NCBI GenBank assembly: GCA_001898645.1
Contig: MKUQ01000044.1
Location: forward strand, 6,055-70,054
DNA length: 64,000 bases
Source of the DNA: Burkholderiales bacterium 70-64
GTDB lineage: Bacteria > Pseudomonadota > Gammaproteobacteria > Burkholderiales > Burkholderiaceae_E
Reading direction: 5' to 3'
The notes beneath the pieces are model-generated. The model saw nothing but the letters and a program-made list of their open reading frames with translations. It searched no databases and had not been told where the DNA came from. Shown piece after piece: positions 29,400 to 39,277 of the stretch. Position 1 is the first letter of the stretch; each line of letters begins with the position of its first letter. The translations under genes were made by a program, and so were the position numbers.

Positions 29400-30389
29400 T
29401 CAGAACCAGAAGCGAACCCCGGCGACCAGACGCGTGTCGCTGCCCCGTCCGCCGGCCTCACGCAAGAGATCTTTCGTCTCGCCGTACCTGCTCACCCATT
29501 CGACGCCGATGTACGGCGCGAACTGGCGCGTGATCTCGTAGCGCAGCCGCAGCCCGGCAGCGACATCCGAAAGGCCGCTGCCGATCCCGCGATCCGGGTC
29601 GCTCTTTCCGTATGCGTTGAGCTCGATGCGAGGCTGCAGGATCAGGCGTTGCGTGATCAGCAGTTCGTACTCGGCTTCGAAGCGCAGTGCGGTTCGTCCG
29701 CCGGCTCCCAGATAGGCGGCCGCGTCGAGTTCGAACCAGTACGGCGCAAGGCCCTGAATACCTACGGCGAGCCACTCGCGGTTCGGTCCTTCGCCGCTGT
29801 CGTAGCGAATGCCGAGCTGCGCATCCCAATAGGCTGCGAGTGCGTGGCCCCAAAGCAGTTCCGTGCGCGCGTGCTCCAGTTCGCCGCGCGATCGCTCGCC
29901 CTCGGCCTTCACGACCAGCCGGTCGTAGCTCGTGCCGAACCAGGCCTGCGCGTCAAAGGCTGTGGCGTTGTCGTCCTCGCCATAGCTGCGCTCGAGCCGG
30001 TTCACCAGCAGCGCGCTGTAACGGTGCTCGTCGCCCAATCGCAGGCGCAAGCCGGGCTCCAGCGAGTACTTCCCTGAGCCGCGCACGAAACCATCGGAGT
30101 AGGCGTGCGGATCGCGTGCGTCCGGCGGCGGGGAGCCGCCCTGCATCTGCATCTCGCCATGGTTTATTGCCGGCTGTTCTCCGGTCGCGGGCGCAGGCGC
30201 GACCGAGGGAGGATCGGAAGCCGTCGGCGCGGCCTCCGACGGAGGCGACGCGCGCTCCGACGGGGTCGTTGCGGCGCCATGGTGCGTTCCATGATCGGCT
30301 GCCCCAGCGGGAGCGCCCTGCGCGAACACGCTCCCGGACAGGACCAGCACGGTCGCCGTTGCGGCGAGCAGAGTGGTTTTGTTCGTCAT
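29400..30389 (-). CDS. copB: CopB, outer-membrane copper resistance protein
   Basis: This 329-residue protein has a signal peptide (about 1-23), a Pro/Ala/Met-rich linker (about 25-95, ending near HGEMQMQGG) and a C-terminal barrel domain with YSALLVNRLERSYGEDDNAT, AWFGTSYDRLVVKAEGERSR and terminal VRFWF, as in CopB/PcoB. It is thought to move or bind copper at the outer membrane. It begins 21 nt after the copA multicopper oxidase stop. Confidence 0.92.
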   Translation of the reverse strand: MTNKTTLLAATATVLVLSGSVFAQGAPAGAADHGTHHGAATTPSERASPPSEAAPTASDPPSVAPAPATGEQPAINHGEMQMQGGSPPPDARDPHAYSDGFVRGSGKYSLEPGLRLRLGDEHRYSALLVNRLERSYGEDDNATAFDAQAWFGTSYDRLVVKAEGERSRGELEHARTELLWGHALAAYWDAQLGIRYDSGEGPNREWLAVGIQGLAPYWFELDAAAYLGAGGRTALRFEAEYELLITQRLILQPRIELNAYGKSDPDRGIGSGLSDVAAGLRLRYEITRQFAPYIGVEWVSRYGETKDLLREAGGRGSDTRLVAGVRFWF

Positions 30390-30410
30390 TGTTCTGTTTC
30401 CGATCTCGAC

Positions 30411-32237
30411 TCAGGCCACGACGACTTCGCGGAACATTCCCATGTCCATGTGAAACGACAGATGGCAATGCCAGGCCCAGCGACCGAGGGCGTCAGCGGT
30501 CACGAGGAAGCTGATTCGTTGTGCGGACTGAACCGGGATGGTGTGCCGGCGCACCTGAAAACGGCCGTCCGGCGACTCGAGTTCGCTCCACATCCCGTGC
30601 ATGTGCATCGGGTGCGTCATCATCGTGTCGTTGTGCAGGATGACGCGTAGCCGCTCGCCGTAGCGGAAGCGAACCGGCGTGGATCGGCCGAACTCCAGTC
30701 CGTCGAACGACCAGGTGTAGCGCTCCATGTTCCCGGTGAGGTGCAGCTCGACCTCGCGTTCCGGTCCCCTCGGATCGATCGGCCCGCCGATCGTGTGTAG
30801 GTCGGCCAGCGTCAGGACGCGCCGGCCGGTGTCGCGCAGCCCGACACCCGGGTCGTCGAGGTTCGTCCGCGGCATATCGACGCGCATGTCGGTGCTCGCA
30901 CCGTACTCGGTGCTCGCGTGGTGCACCGCGGCCGAGGCCGGCGCTCGCGAATCGGTTCCGTGTGCGCCGTGGCTCATCGCGTTGCCTCGGTGCATCGCTG
31001 CGCCCTGGTCCATCGAGGCGCCATGGTTGCCGTGCTGCGTGTCCGCGGCCATGCCCGAGTCGTGGTCCATGCCGCCCATCATGTCGGCCATCGTCAGCCA
31101 CTGCACCGGATCGAGCGCAGGCACCGGTGCAACGAGCCCCGGGCGGGATGCGAGCGTTCCGCGCGCATAGCCGGTTCGATCCATCGCCTGCGCGAAGATC
31201 GTATGAGCGTCCTGCGAGGGCTCGACGAGAACATCGTAGGTTTCACCGGGTCCGAAGCGAAACTCGTCGACGGTGACCGGCTCGACATCGACTCCATCGG
31301 CCTGGACGACGGTCAGTTTCAGTCCCGGAATGCGCACGTCGTAGAACGTGTTCGCCGCGCCGTTGATGAAGCGCAGGCGCACGCGTTCGCCGGGTCGGAA
31401 CAAGGCGGTCCAGTTGCCCGCGGGCGTAATGCCGTTGATCAGGTAGGTGAGCGCGTAGGTGGACAGATCGGCCAGATCGGTCGGATTCATCCGCATCTCG
31501 TTCCACATCTGCCGCTTGTCCAGGGCTGCACGCATCCCCTCGTGGGATACGTCGCGAAGGAAATCGACGACCGTGGGCTGGTTGAAGTTGTAGACGTCGC
31601 TCTGGACCTTGAGTTTCGCGAGCACGCGCATCGGATCCTCGTCGGTCCAGTCCGACAGCTGCACGACGTAGTCACGGTTCGCGCGGATCCGTTCGCCATC
31701 CGCCGGCTCGATGACGATCGCGCCGTACATGCCGGTCTGCTCCTGCATCCCGGAGTGCGAGTGGTACCAGTAGGTGCCGCCTTGCTGAACGCGGAACCGA
31801 TACATGAAGGTCTCACCGGGCGCGATGCCTGGAAAGCTGATACCGGGCACTCCGTCCATTCGAAAAGGCAGCAGGATTCCGTGCCAGTGGATCGATGTTG
31901 CTTGCGTGAGTCGGTTCGTGACACGAATCGTGATGGTGTCGCCCTCGCGCCAATACAACGTCGGCGCCGGAATCGAACCATTGATCGTGGTTGCGACGCG
32001 CGCAGTGCCGGTGAAGTTCACCGGCGATTCGGCAATGACGAGCTCGAACTCGGTCCCTCGTAGCACGGGTGCGGATCCCGTGGCTGCATTGCCGTTTTGC
32101 GACCATGCCCGGTCCGCAAGAGAAGCTGCGGACCCGAGGAGGACGCCACTCGCAGCAAGGCCTTGTACGAAACGGCGACGCGAAGCGATCGGCAACGCAA
32201 GCGCCGATCCAACAGGTGGAAAGGAATGTCTCTTCAT
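30411..32237 (-). CDS. copA: CopA, periplasmic multicopper oxidase for copper resistance
   Basis: This 608-residue protein starts at ATG 32237 with GGAG upstream. A Tat-type signal (SRRRFVQGLAASGVLLG) precedes three cupredoxin domains with copper ligands SIHWHGILLPF, YWYHSHSGMQ, HPMHMHGMW and WHCHLSFHMDMGM. A Met/His-rich insert (about 381-440, with MADMMGGMDHDSGMAADTQH) matches the copper-binding segments of PcoA/CopA. It oxidises Cu(I) in the periplasm. The promoter region contains a metal-box site at 32349. Confidence 0.94.
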   Translation of the reverse strand: MKRHSFPPVGSALALPIASRRRFVQGLAASGVLLGSAASLADRAWSQNGNAATGSAPVLRGTEFELVIAESPVNFTGTARVATTINGSIPAPTLYWREGDTITIRVTNRLTQATSIHWHGILLPFRMDGVPGISFPGIAPGETFMYRFRVQQGGTYWYHSHSGMQEQTGMYGAIVIEPADGERIRANRDYVVQLSDWTDEDPMRVLAKLKVQSDVYNFNQPTVVDFLRDVSHEGMRAALDKRQMWNEMRMNPTDLADLSTYALTYLINGITPAGNWTALFRPGERVRLRFINGAANTFYDVRIPGLKLTVVQADGVDVEPVTVDEFRFGPGETYDVLVEPSQDAHTIFAQAMDRTGYARGTLASRPGLVAPVPALDPVQWLTMADMMGGMDHDSGMAADTQHGNHGASMDQGAAMHRGNAMSHGAHGTDSRAPASAAVHHASTEYGASTDMRVDMPRTNLDDPGVGLRDTGRRVLTLADLHTIGGPIDPRGPEREVELHLTGNMERYTWSFDGLEFGRSTPVRFRYGERLRVILHNDTMMTHPMHMHGMWSELESPDGRFQVRRHTIPVQSAQRISFLVTADALGRWAWHCHLSFHMDMGMFREVVVA

Positions 32238-32348
32238 TTGGGCGAGCTCCATCCAAAGGCGGGAACGACGCGTCGCAGCCGCGGAGCGTCGCCCGCGTCT
32301 GAACGCAACATTCTGCGGCGCGCTACCCGTCGCGAAGATGGCGAGCGG

Positions 32349-32364
32349 ATTACAGGCGCGTAAC
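32349..32364. promoter_or_regulatory. Heavy-metal response-regulator box upstream of copA
   Basis: ATTACAGGCGCGTAAC keeps ATTACA and GTAA at the spacing of the 22840 and 33180 sites. It lies in the 175-bp gap between the orphan regulator and copA, 112 bp before the copA start. Confidence 0.58.
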
Positions 32365-32412
32365 CTCCCGGTCATCGCCGCGACGCGGCCTCGGGGAACT
32401 CGCGAGGCCGCT

Positions 32413-33093
32413 TCATGCCGCTTCCGGTGGTTCGAGCACATACCCCATTCCGCGCACGGTGTGGATCAGCTTCGGCTCGAAGTCATCGTCGATCTTCGCG
32501 CGCAGCCGGCGCACCGCGACTTCGATCACGTTGGTGTCGCTGTCGAAGTTCATGTCCCACACCTGCGAGGCGATCAGCGAGCGCGGCAGCACCTCGCCCT
32601 GACGGCGCAGCAACAGCTCGAGCAGCGCGAACTCCTTGGCCGTGAGGTCGATGCGTCTGCCCGCACGGGTTGCTCTGCGGCGAAGCAAGTCGAGCTCGAG
32701 ATCAGCGACGTGCAAGCGCTCCGGCTCGCGTGTGGTGCCCCTGCGCAATAGCGTGCGCACGCGGGCGAGCAGTTCGGAGAATGCGAACGGCTTGACCAGG
32801 TAGTCGTCGGCTCCGAGCTCGAGTCCCTTGACCCGGTCATCGACCTGGTCGCGCGCGGTCAGAAACAGCACCGGCATCGTCTTGCCAGCCGCCCGCACAC
32901 GGCGCAGGACTTCCCACCCGTCGACCGCGGGAAGCATTACATCGAGCACCAGCAGATCGTAGTCGGCGTGCAGCGCGTGATGCACGCCATCGGTTCCCGT
33001 TCGAGCCAGATCCGTCACGAATCCGGCTTCGATCAAGCCCTGACTCAGGTAATCGCCCGTCTTGCGCTCATCCTCGACGATCAGGATCTTCAT
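32413..33093 (-). CDS. CopR-like response regulator without a partner kinase gene
   Basis: This 226-residue protein starts at ATG 33093 with [20 protein letters not shown]. It is very similar to the regulator at 22924; the DNA-binding C-termini are almost the same ([20 protein letters not shown] is shared), while the receiver domains differ more (for example [14 protein letters not shown]). It lies upstream of copA in the same direction and divergent from the efflux operon. No histidine kinase is adjacent; cross-talk with the kinase at 23607 is plausible. Confidence 0.9.
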   Translation of the reverse strand: MKILIVEDERKTGDYLSQGLIEAGFVTDLARTGTDGVHHALHADYDLLVLDVMLPAVDGWEVLRRVRAAGKTMPVLFLTARDQVDDRVKGLELGADDYLVKPFAFSELLARVRTLLRRGTTREPERLHVADLELDLLRRRATRAGRRIDLTAKEFALLELLLRRQGEVLPRSLIASQVWDMNFDSDTNVIEVAVRRLRAKIDDDFEPKLIHTVRGMGYVLEPPEAA

Positions 33094-33179
33094 CGACAGT
33101 CTCTGTTCCAGTCGGTTTGCATGCGTTCCTGCATGCACATGCGCCGATTGTGCATGCGGCAAGTTGCGCGCAGCCGACA

Positions 33180-33195
33180 ATTACAAAGATGTAAT
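33180..33195. promoter_or_regulatory. Heavy-metal response-regulator box in the copR / efflux divergent region
   Basis: ATTACAAAGATGTAAT is an inverted repeat (ATTACA/TGTAAT) 38 bp before the efflux operon start and 87 bp before the regulator start. Position and sequence fit control of both divergent operons. Confidence 0.7.
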
Positions 33196-33232
33196 CGGCG
33201 AGTCAGGGCCCTGTCGAAATCGGGATCGCACC

Positions 33233-34456
33233 ATGGCGCCCATGAAAAGAGCCCGACGCGCCTGCCTGAACCTTGCGATCACCGCTTCTCTTGCCCTCGG
33301 CATTACAGCTGTTCGTGCTCAGGGGCTTTCCGACGCGTTCGAGCGGGCATGGGCGCGATATCCGCTCGCGTCCAGCCTGGAGGCGCGCGATGCCGAGGCG
33401 CGCGCGCGCGCCGAGGTCGCCGCCGGAATGACTCCCGGTCCGGCGGCCGTTTCGTTGTCGGCGCTGAGCGATCGGTTGAACCGAAACCGGGGTGCAGAGA
33501 AGTGGGAAATCGAGGTCGGGGTGCCGTTATGGCTACCGGGTCAGCAAGCAGCCCGGCAGGCGCATGCCCGCAGCGCCGTCGCGGACGTCAACGCGCAAGA
33601 GGCTGCGCTACGGCTGCTGGTCGCGCGTGATGTGCGTGCGACCTGGTGGGCACTGGCGGCGGCGCGCAACGCGCGCGATCTCGCGTTGCGTCGAGTCACT
33701 ACGGCACGCACGTTGGAGTCGGATGTACTGCGCCGCTTCGAGGCAGGCGAGCTGGCACGCACGGATGCAAATCTTGCGCGCAACGAGCGCTTGGCGGCCG
33801 AGGCCGAAGCGGTCGACGCGCAGACCGCCGTGCTGGGTGCCGAAGCGAAATACCGGACATTGACCGGCATTGAACCGCCGAGCGTGCTCACCGCTGAAAA
33901 CCGGGCGCCGGGAGCAGCGTCGTTGCTGAATCATCCCGAACGCCACGCGGCGGCCACGGCCGCGGACCTGGCCCGCGCGGCGCTGCTGGTCGCCACCAGG
34001 TCCGATCGAGAGGCGCCGAAATTGGCGGTGCGCATGGAGCGCGACCGCGGCGACGGCGCAGAGCCGTTCTCCAATGCAATCGGCTTGAAGGTGACGATCC
34101 CCTTTTCCTCCGGTGCGCAAGTGCGACAGCAGACCGCCGCCGCACTGGCCGACGCTTCGAGGGCCGACGCTGCACTGGCGTTGACCGATGCCAGGCTCGC
34201 CATCGAAGTCGAGCGTGCGCGTGCGGCGCTCGAAGCTGCGGAACGGCAGCTCGCAACCGCTCAGCGCCGGCGCGAACTCACGGCGGAAAACCTGCAATTG
34301 ATCGAGCGTTCGTTCGCGCTCGGTGAAAGCGATCTGACCACGCTGCTGCGCGTGCGAGCCACCGCGCTGGAGGCAGAGGCCCTCGACGCCCGCCAGCTCG
34401 TGGCGAGCGACGCGGCCCGCTCGCAGCTGTATCAAGCCCTTGGAGTGCTGCCATGA
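33233..34456 (+). CDS. CzcC/TolC-type outer-membrane factor
   Basis: This 407-residue protein has a signal peptide (about 5-30; ACLNLAITASLALGITAVRA) and the long amphipathic helices of outer-membrane efflux proteins, including RYPLASSLEARDAEARARAE, RDVRATWWALAAARNARDLA and ALAEAERQ-like repeats. The motif KYRTLTGIEPPSV marks the CzcC type. It starts at ATG 33233 (an alternative ATG lies 9 nt later) and overlaps the next gene by 4 nt. It is first gene of a five-gene RND operon. Confidence 0.9.
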   Translation: MAPMKRARRACLNLAITASLALGITAVRAQGLSDAFERAWARYPLASSLEARDAEARARAEVAAGMTPGPAAVSLSALSDRLNRNRGAEKWEIEVGVPLWLPGQQAARQAHARSAVADVNAQEAALRLLVARDVRATWWALAAARNARDLALRRVTTARTLESDVLRRFEAGELARTDANLARNERLAAEAEAVDAQTAVLGAEAKYRTLTGIEPPSVLTAENRAPGAASLLNHPERHAAATAADLARAALLVATRSDREAPKLAVRMERDRGDGAEPFSNAIGLKVTIPFSSGAQVRQQTAAALADASRADAALALTDARLAIEVERARAALEAAERQLATAQRRRELTAENLQLIERSFALGESDLTTLLRVRATALEAEALDARQLVASDAARSQLYQALGVLP

Positions 34457-35004
34457 AACGGATTGCCCCATTCCTGATCTCGATCGCGCTGGCGCTGCCC
34501 GCCTGGGCTCACGAAGGCGAGGACCACGGCGCGCCCGAGCCGACGGCTGCTGCCGCGGAAGCCGCTCCGCGTGCGGCGAGTGTTACCGAGACGTTCGGCG
34601 TGCTCGTAGCCGCACGCCACGGCGGGTTGACCCTCTATCTGGATCGTGCCGAAACGAACGAGCCGGTGACGGGCGCCCGGATCGAAGTGGAAAGCGGCGC
34701 ATTGAGAACCAATGCCCAACCGGTGGAGCCCGGCGTGTACGGAATCGAGACGGAGCACTTCACGCGGTCGGGGAAATATCCGATGACGATCGCGGTCGAG
34801 ACCGAGGACGCGGCGGACCTGATGAGCGTCACACTCGAGGTGCCTGATCAGACTGTGGCGGCGATGCCGTCCTCGACTCGCCCGATTTCATGGGACCACG
34901 CCGCCCTGTGGGGCGCCTCCGGCGCGCTGCTCTTTGCCGGGGTGGGGTTGGTTGCCGTGCGCCGCAGAACCCGGAAACCCGGAATCGATGGAGCCAAGCC
35001 ATGA
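34453..35004 (+). CDS. Periplasmic membrane-anchored accessory protein of the RND operon
   Basis: This 183-residue protein has a signal peptide (cleaved near AWA, residue 17), a His/Glu-rich mature N-terminus (HEGEDHGAPEP), a beta-rich middle with GLTLYLDRAETNEPVTGARI and YGIETEHFTRSGKYPMTIAV, and a C-terminal transmembrane helix (about 150-170) followed by Arg/Lys. It is embedded by ATGA overlaps between the outer-membrane factor and the adaptor. Similar proteins occur in czc/cus-like operons but I know no demonstrated function; a metal-handling periplasmic role is inferred. Confidence 0.75.
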   Translation: MKRIAPFLISIALALPAWAHEGEDHGAPEPTAAAAEAAPRAASVTETFGVLVAARHGGLTLYLDRAETNEPVTGARIEVESGALRTNAQPVEPGVYGIETEHFTRSGKYPMTIAVETEDAADLMSVTLEVPDQTVAAMPSSTRPISWDHAALWGASGALLFAGVGLVAVRRRTRKPGIDGAKP

Positions 35005-36149
35005 CCTCGCCCTATCTCGCCGCGTTTTTCGCTGGGGCAATTGCTCTCGCAGCTACGTCTGTCGCAGCTCACGGCGATGAAGACCACGGGCAGCCAGCCG
35101 CGACTTCCGCTGTCGCGGACAAGACCACGAGCGCTGCCGTGGGTATGGACGACGGTGTCGCGGCACGACGCGAAGCCGATGGAAGTCTCTTCGTGCCCAA
35201 ACCGGTCCAGTATCGGCTCGGCCTGCGCACACGCCTGATGAAGTCGGAAGCGCTCGCCGTTACCGTGCAACTCAGCGGAAAGGTCGTCGCCGATCCGAAC
35301 GCCGGCGGACGTGTCCAGACGAGCCAGGCCGGACGCATCGAAGCGGGTGCAAAGGGCCTGCCCGTGCTCGGGCAACGTGTGAAGAAAGGCGAAGTGCTGG
35401 CGTGGGTGCAGCCGACGATCGGCAACATCGAACGTAGCGGCCAGCAGGCGGAAGTTGCCACGCTCGATGCGCAGCTCGAGATCGCGAGAAGCCAGGTCGC
35501 ACGGTACGAGCAGCTCGATGGCACGATTCCGCGCAAGGACATCGAAGCCGCCCGGGTCGAACTGAAATCGCTGCAGGCGCGCCGGGCCGCCGTGGCCACC
35601 GGGTTGCACGCGCGCGAGCCGCTGCGAGCGCCGGTATCGGGTGTGGTGAGCGCGACCGCTGCGGTGGCGGGACAGATCGTGGAGTCACGAGAAGTCCTCT
35701 TCGAGATCGTCGATCCGGCGCACCTGGCGGTCGAGGCACTCGCTTACGACCCGGTGCTCGTCGATGGCGTCGAAGAAGGCAGTGCAACGCTAGCCGGAAG
35801 AACGATCGCGCTGCAATTCGTCGGCGCCGGCCGGCAGTTGCGCGGGCAGGCGCTGCCGTTGCTTTTCCGGGCTCGATCCGCCGAGATCCCGTTGGCGATC
35901 GGACAGCCGCTGCAGGTAATCGCCCGCACCGACGCCACCGTAACGGGGATCGCGATCCCGCAGGAGGCGCTGGTGCGCAACCGGGCGGGCGAGGTCATCG
36001 TCTGGGTCCATTCCGGTCCCGAGCAGTTCACTCCCCGGCGAGTCGAGTCCGAGCAGCTGGACGCGCAAACCGTCGCCGTGACCTCCGGGGTTGCCACCGG
36101 CGACCGGGTCGTCGTTTCGGGCGCCAGCCTGCTCGCACAGGTGCGCTGA
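35001..36149 (+). CDS. RND efflux periplasmic adaptor (CzcB-like membrane fusion protein)
   Basis: This 382-residue protein starts at ATG 35001, overlapping the previous stop. Signal peptide about 1-22, then a His-rich mature start (HGDEDHGQPA). The adaptor body has QTSQAGRIEAGAKGLPVLGQ (barrel-sandwich half), a coiled-coil hairpin (about 140-190), REPLRAPVSGVVSATAAVAG and GIAIPQEALVRNRAGEVIVW. It joins the RND pump to the outer-membrane factor. Confidence 0.92.
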   Translation: MTSPYLAAFFAGAIALAATSVAAHGDEDHGQPAATSAVADKTTSAAVGMDDGVAARREADGSLFVPKPVQYRLGLRTRLMKSEALAVTVQLSGKVVADPNAGGRVQTSQAGRIEAGAKGLPVLGQRVKKGEVLAWVQPTIGNIERSGQQAEVATLDAQLEIARSQVARYEQLDGTIPRKDIEAARVELKSLQARRAAVATGLHAREPLRAPVSGVVSATAAVAGQIVESREVLFEIVDPAHLAVEALAYDPVLVDGVEEGSATLAGRTIALQFVGAGRQLRGQALPLLFRARSAEIPLAIGQPLQVIARTDATVTGIAIPQEALVRNRAGEVIVWVHSGPEQFTPRRVESEQLDAQTVAVTSGVATGDRVVVSGASLLAQVR

Positions 36150-36150
36150 C

Positions 36151-39100
36151 GTGTTCGAATTCCTCGTCAACACCAGTCTGAAGCAGCGGCTGATCGTTCT
36201 GGCGGTCTCGCTGCTGCTCGTCGTCTACGGCGCGATCACGCTGCGCCAGATGCCGGTCGACGTGTTCCCCGACCTGAACAAGCCGACCGTCACGCTGATG
36301 ACCGAGGCGGGCGGCATGGCGCCCGAAGAGGTCGAGCAGCTCGTCACGTTCCCCATCGAGTCGAGCATGAACGGCATGCCGGGCGTCACCCGCGTGCGCT
36401 CGGTCTCCGGCATCGGGCTGTCGATCGTCTATGTCGAGTTTGAGTGGGGTTCGGACATCTACCGGAATCGACAGCAGATCACCGAACGCCTGAACCTGGT
36501 TCGCGAACAGTTGCCGCCGGATGTCGTTCCGCAGCTGGGGCCGATCTCCTCGATCATGGGCGAGATCCTGTTGATCGCTCTGCCGGCAGACCCCGATAAG
36601 GTCAGCCCGATGCAGGTGCGCGAATACGCCGACTGGGTCGTGCGGCCGCGTCTGCTCACCATCCCGGGTATCGCGCAGGTCATTGCCATCGGCGGCGAGG
36701 TGCGTCAGTACCGCGTCGAGCTCCGACCGGACCAGTTGCAGGCGCTCGGTGTGCCACGCGAGCGGGTCGATGCCGCGTTGAAGGATTTCGGCGCCAATAC
36801 CAGTGGCGGATTCCTCGAGGCGCAGGGGCGCGAGTACCTGATCCGCCAGATCGGGCGTACCTCGCGTATCGAGGATCTCCAGAACATCGTCGTTTCGGTG
36901 ACGAACGGCCAGCGCGTTCTGCTCAACCAGGTGGCGACGGTCAGCATCGCCCCGGCGATCAAGCGCGGCGATGCCGGCTACAACGGCAAGCCGGCCGTGA
37001 TCCTCTCGGTGCAGAAGCAGCCATCCGCCGACAGCGTGACGCTCACGCGGGAAGTCGAACGCGCCATGGCTGATCTGGCGAAGGCTCGTCCCGCTGGAGT
37101 CGATGCGCCGCAGTTCCTGTTCCGGCAGGCCGACTTCATCGAGCGGTCGGTCGGCAACGTCGAGGAGGCGCTGCGTGACGGGGCGATTCTGGTCGCGGTG
37201 ATCCTTTTCCTCTTCCTCCTGAACGTACGCACGACACTGATTTCGCTCACGGCGATTCCCGTCTCGCTGCTCGCGACCGCGCTCGTCTTCCGCTACTTCG
37301 GACTGTCGATCAACACGATGACGCTGGGCGGTCTGGCGATCGCGATCGGCGAACTGGTCGACGATGCCGTGGTCGGCGTGGAGAACGTGCTGCGCCGGCT
37401 GCGGCTGAACCGGGCACTGGAGCATCCTCGCCCGGTCGCCGAGGTGATCGCCAAGGCGACACTCGAGGTGCGTTCCGCGATCGTCTACGCGACGATCATC
37501 ATCGTGCTCGTGTTCGTGCCGCTGTTCGTCCTGCCCGGGATCGAGGGCCGGTTGTTCACGCCGCTGGGTGTCGCCTACATCGTATCGATTCTCGCGAGCA
37601 TGATCGTCTCGGTCACGCTGACACCCGTGATGGCGTACTACCTCTTGCCGGGGATGAAGCAGCTCGGGCACGGCGACAGCCCACTGGTGAAGGTGCTCAA
37701 ACGGTGGGACGCGAAGCTGCTGAACTGGTCGTTCGGACACAGCCGAAGCCTGCTGGGTGCCGCATTGGTTGTCGTCCTCGTCGCGGGCGCCGCCATTCCG
37801 CTGTTTCCGCGCTCGTTCCTGCCGCCGTTCAACGAAGGAACGCTCACGGTGAGCCTGCTGCTCGAGCCGGGCACGTCGCTGGGCGAATCGAACCGGATCG
37901 GGGCGCTGGCCGAACAACTGGTCATGAAGGTGCCGGAAGTGACGCAGGTCGGCCGCCGAACCGGCCGTGCGGAGCTCGACGAGCATGCCGAGGGGGTGCA
38001 CTCCACCGAAATGGATGTCGACCTCGAGACGTCCGAACGAGGTCGGGAAGCGGTGATCAACGACATCCGCAGTCGCCTGGTCAGCTTGCCCGTCGTGAGC
38101 AATGTCGGGCAGCCCATTTCGCACCGACTCGATCACCTGCTATCGGGCGTTCGCGCGCAGATCGCCTTGAAGGTGTACGGCGACGATCTCGACACGCTGC
38201 GCGGATTGGCCGAGGACTTACGTGGACGGCTTGCGCAAGTTCCGGGCGTTACCGACCTTCAGATCGAAAAGCAGGTCCGGATTCCGCAGACGAAGATCCG
38301 TATCGACTACGACGAAGCGGCGCGATACGGCGTCGCGCCCGGCGCGCTGCTGCGCGGCCTGGAGCAGATGGTCGGCGGCGAACGTATCACGCAGATCATC
38401 GAGGGCAACCGCCGCTTCGACCTCGTGGCTCGATTGCCGGAGAGCGGACGCGGAATGCACGCTCTTTCCAACCTGCTGATCGAAACGCCCGATGGCCATG
38501 TTCCGCTTTCCAAACTGGCCGACGTAGAGGACAGCGACGGCCCGAACCAGGTGAGCCGCGAGAACGCGCGACGACGCATCGTCGTGTCGGCGAACACCGA
38601 CGGCGGCGACATGGCGGGCATCATCCGTTCGATCCGCTCCGAACTGGCTGCCAGGCCGATGCCAGATGGCTACTTCACGGCGCTGGAGGGACAGTTCCAG
38701 GCGCAGGAGCAGGCGTCGCGCCTGATCGCGCTGCTGGCGCTCGTGTCGCTGTCGATGATCTTTCTGGTGTTGTACAGCCGGTACCGTTCGACGGCCCTGA
38801 CTCTCATCATCATGGGCAACATCCCGCTGGCACTGGTGGGTAGCGTGATCGCCTTGTGGATTTCCGGCCAGCCCTTGTCGATCGCCGCGCTGGTCGGGTT
38901 CATCACGCTGACCGGCATCGCCACGCGCAACGGCATTTTGAAGATCTCGCACTACATCAACCTTTGCGCGTTCGAAGGCGAGCGTTTCGGCCAGGCGATG
39001 ATCGTGCGTGGGTCGCTCGAACGACTGACGCCGGTGCTGATGACGGCACTGGTGGCGGCATTCGCCCTGGTGCCGCTGCTGCTCTCGGCCGACGCCCCGG

Positions 39101-39255
39101 GCAAGGAAGTGCTTCACCCCGTGGCCGTGGTCATCTTCGGCGGGCTCGTCAGCTCGACGCTGCTCGACACCGTGCTCACGCCGATGATGTTCTGGCGATG
39201 GGGTGAAAAGCCGCTGCAAAGGCTTCTCGAGACACGCAGCACCGAAAACTACTGA
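36151..39255 (+). CDS. Heavy-metal RND efflux pump (CzcA/CusA family)
   Basis: This 1034-residue protein starts at GTG 36151, one base after the adaptor stop; VFEFLVNTSLKQRLIVLAVS is the expected N-terminus. Twelve transmembrane helices in the 1+5+1+5 layout with two large periplasmic loops are evident. The proton-relay region in TM4 reads AIGELVDDAVVGVENVLRRL, with D404 and D405. Metal specificity (Cu/Ag versus Zn/Co/Cd) is not clear from sequence alone. It is the pump of the operon begun at 33233. Confidence 0.93.
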   Translation: MFEFLVNTSLKQRLIVLAVSLLLVVYGAITLRQMPVDVFPDLNKPTVTLMTEAGGMAPEEVEQLVTFPIESSMNGMPGVTRVRSVSGIGLSIVYVEFEWGSDIYRNRQQITERLNLVREQLPPDVVPQLGPISSIMGEILLIALPADPDKVSPMQVREYADWVVRPRLLTIPGIAQVIAIGGEVRQYRVELRPDQLQALGVPRERVDAALKDFGANTSGGFLEAQGREYLIRQIGRTSRIEDLQNIVVSVTNGQRVLLNQVATVSIAPAIKRGDAGYNGKPAVILSVQKQPSADSVTLTREVERAMADLAKARPAGVDAPQFLFRQADFIERSVGNVEEALRDGAILVAVILFLFLLNVRTTLISLTAIPVSLLATALVFRYFGLSINTMTLGGLAIAIGELVDDAVVGVENVLRRLRLNRALEHPRPVAEVIAKATLEVRSAIVYATIIIVLVFVPLFVLPGIEGRLFTPLGVAYIVSILASMIVSVTLTPVMAYYLLPGMKQLGHGDSPLVKVLKRWDAKLLNWSFGHSRSLLGAALVVVLVAGAAIPLFPRSFLPPFNEGTLTVSLLLEPGTSLGESNRIGALAEQLVMKVPEVTQVGRRTGRAELDEHAEGVHSTEMDVDLETSERGREAVINDIRSRLVSLPVVSNVGQPISHRLDHLLSGVRAQIALKVYGDDLDTLRGLAEDLRGRLAQVPGVTDLQIEKQVRIPQTKIRIDYDEAARYGVAPGALLRGLEQMVGGERITQIIEGNRRFDLVARLPESGRGMHALSNLLIETPDGHVPLSKLADVEDSDGPNQVSRENARRRIVVSANTDGGDMAGIIRSIRSELAARPMPDGYFTALEGQFQAQEQASRLIALLALVSLSMIFLVLYSRYRSTALTLIIMGNIPLALVGSVIALWISGQPLSIAALVGFITLTGIATRNGILKISHYINLCAFEGERFGQAMIVRGSLERLTPVLMTALVAAFALVPLLLSADAPGKEVLHPVAVVIFGGLVSSTLLDTVLTPMMFWRWGEKPLQRLLETRSTENY

Positions 39256-39277
39256 TTCGTTCAATGAAGGAGTGCAT

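Noticed and set aside
33232-34471. Minus-strand open frames over the outer-membrane factor
   Set aside because: Shadow frames; signal peptide and coiled-coil pattern lie on the plus strand.
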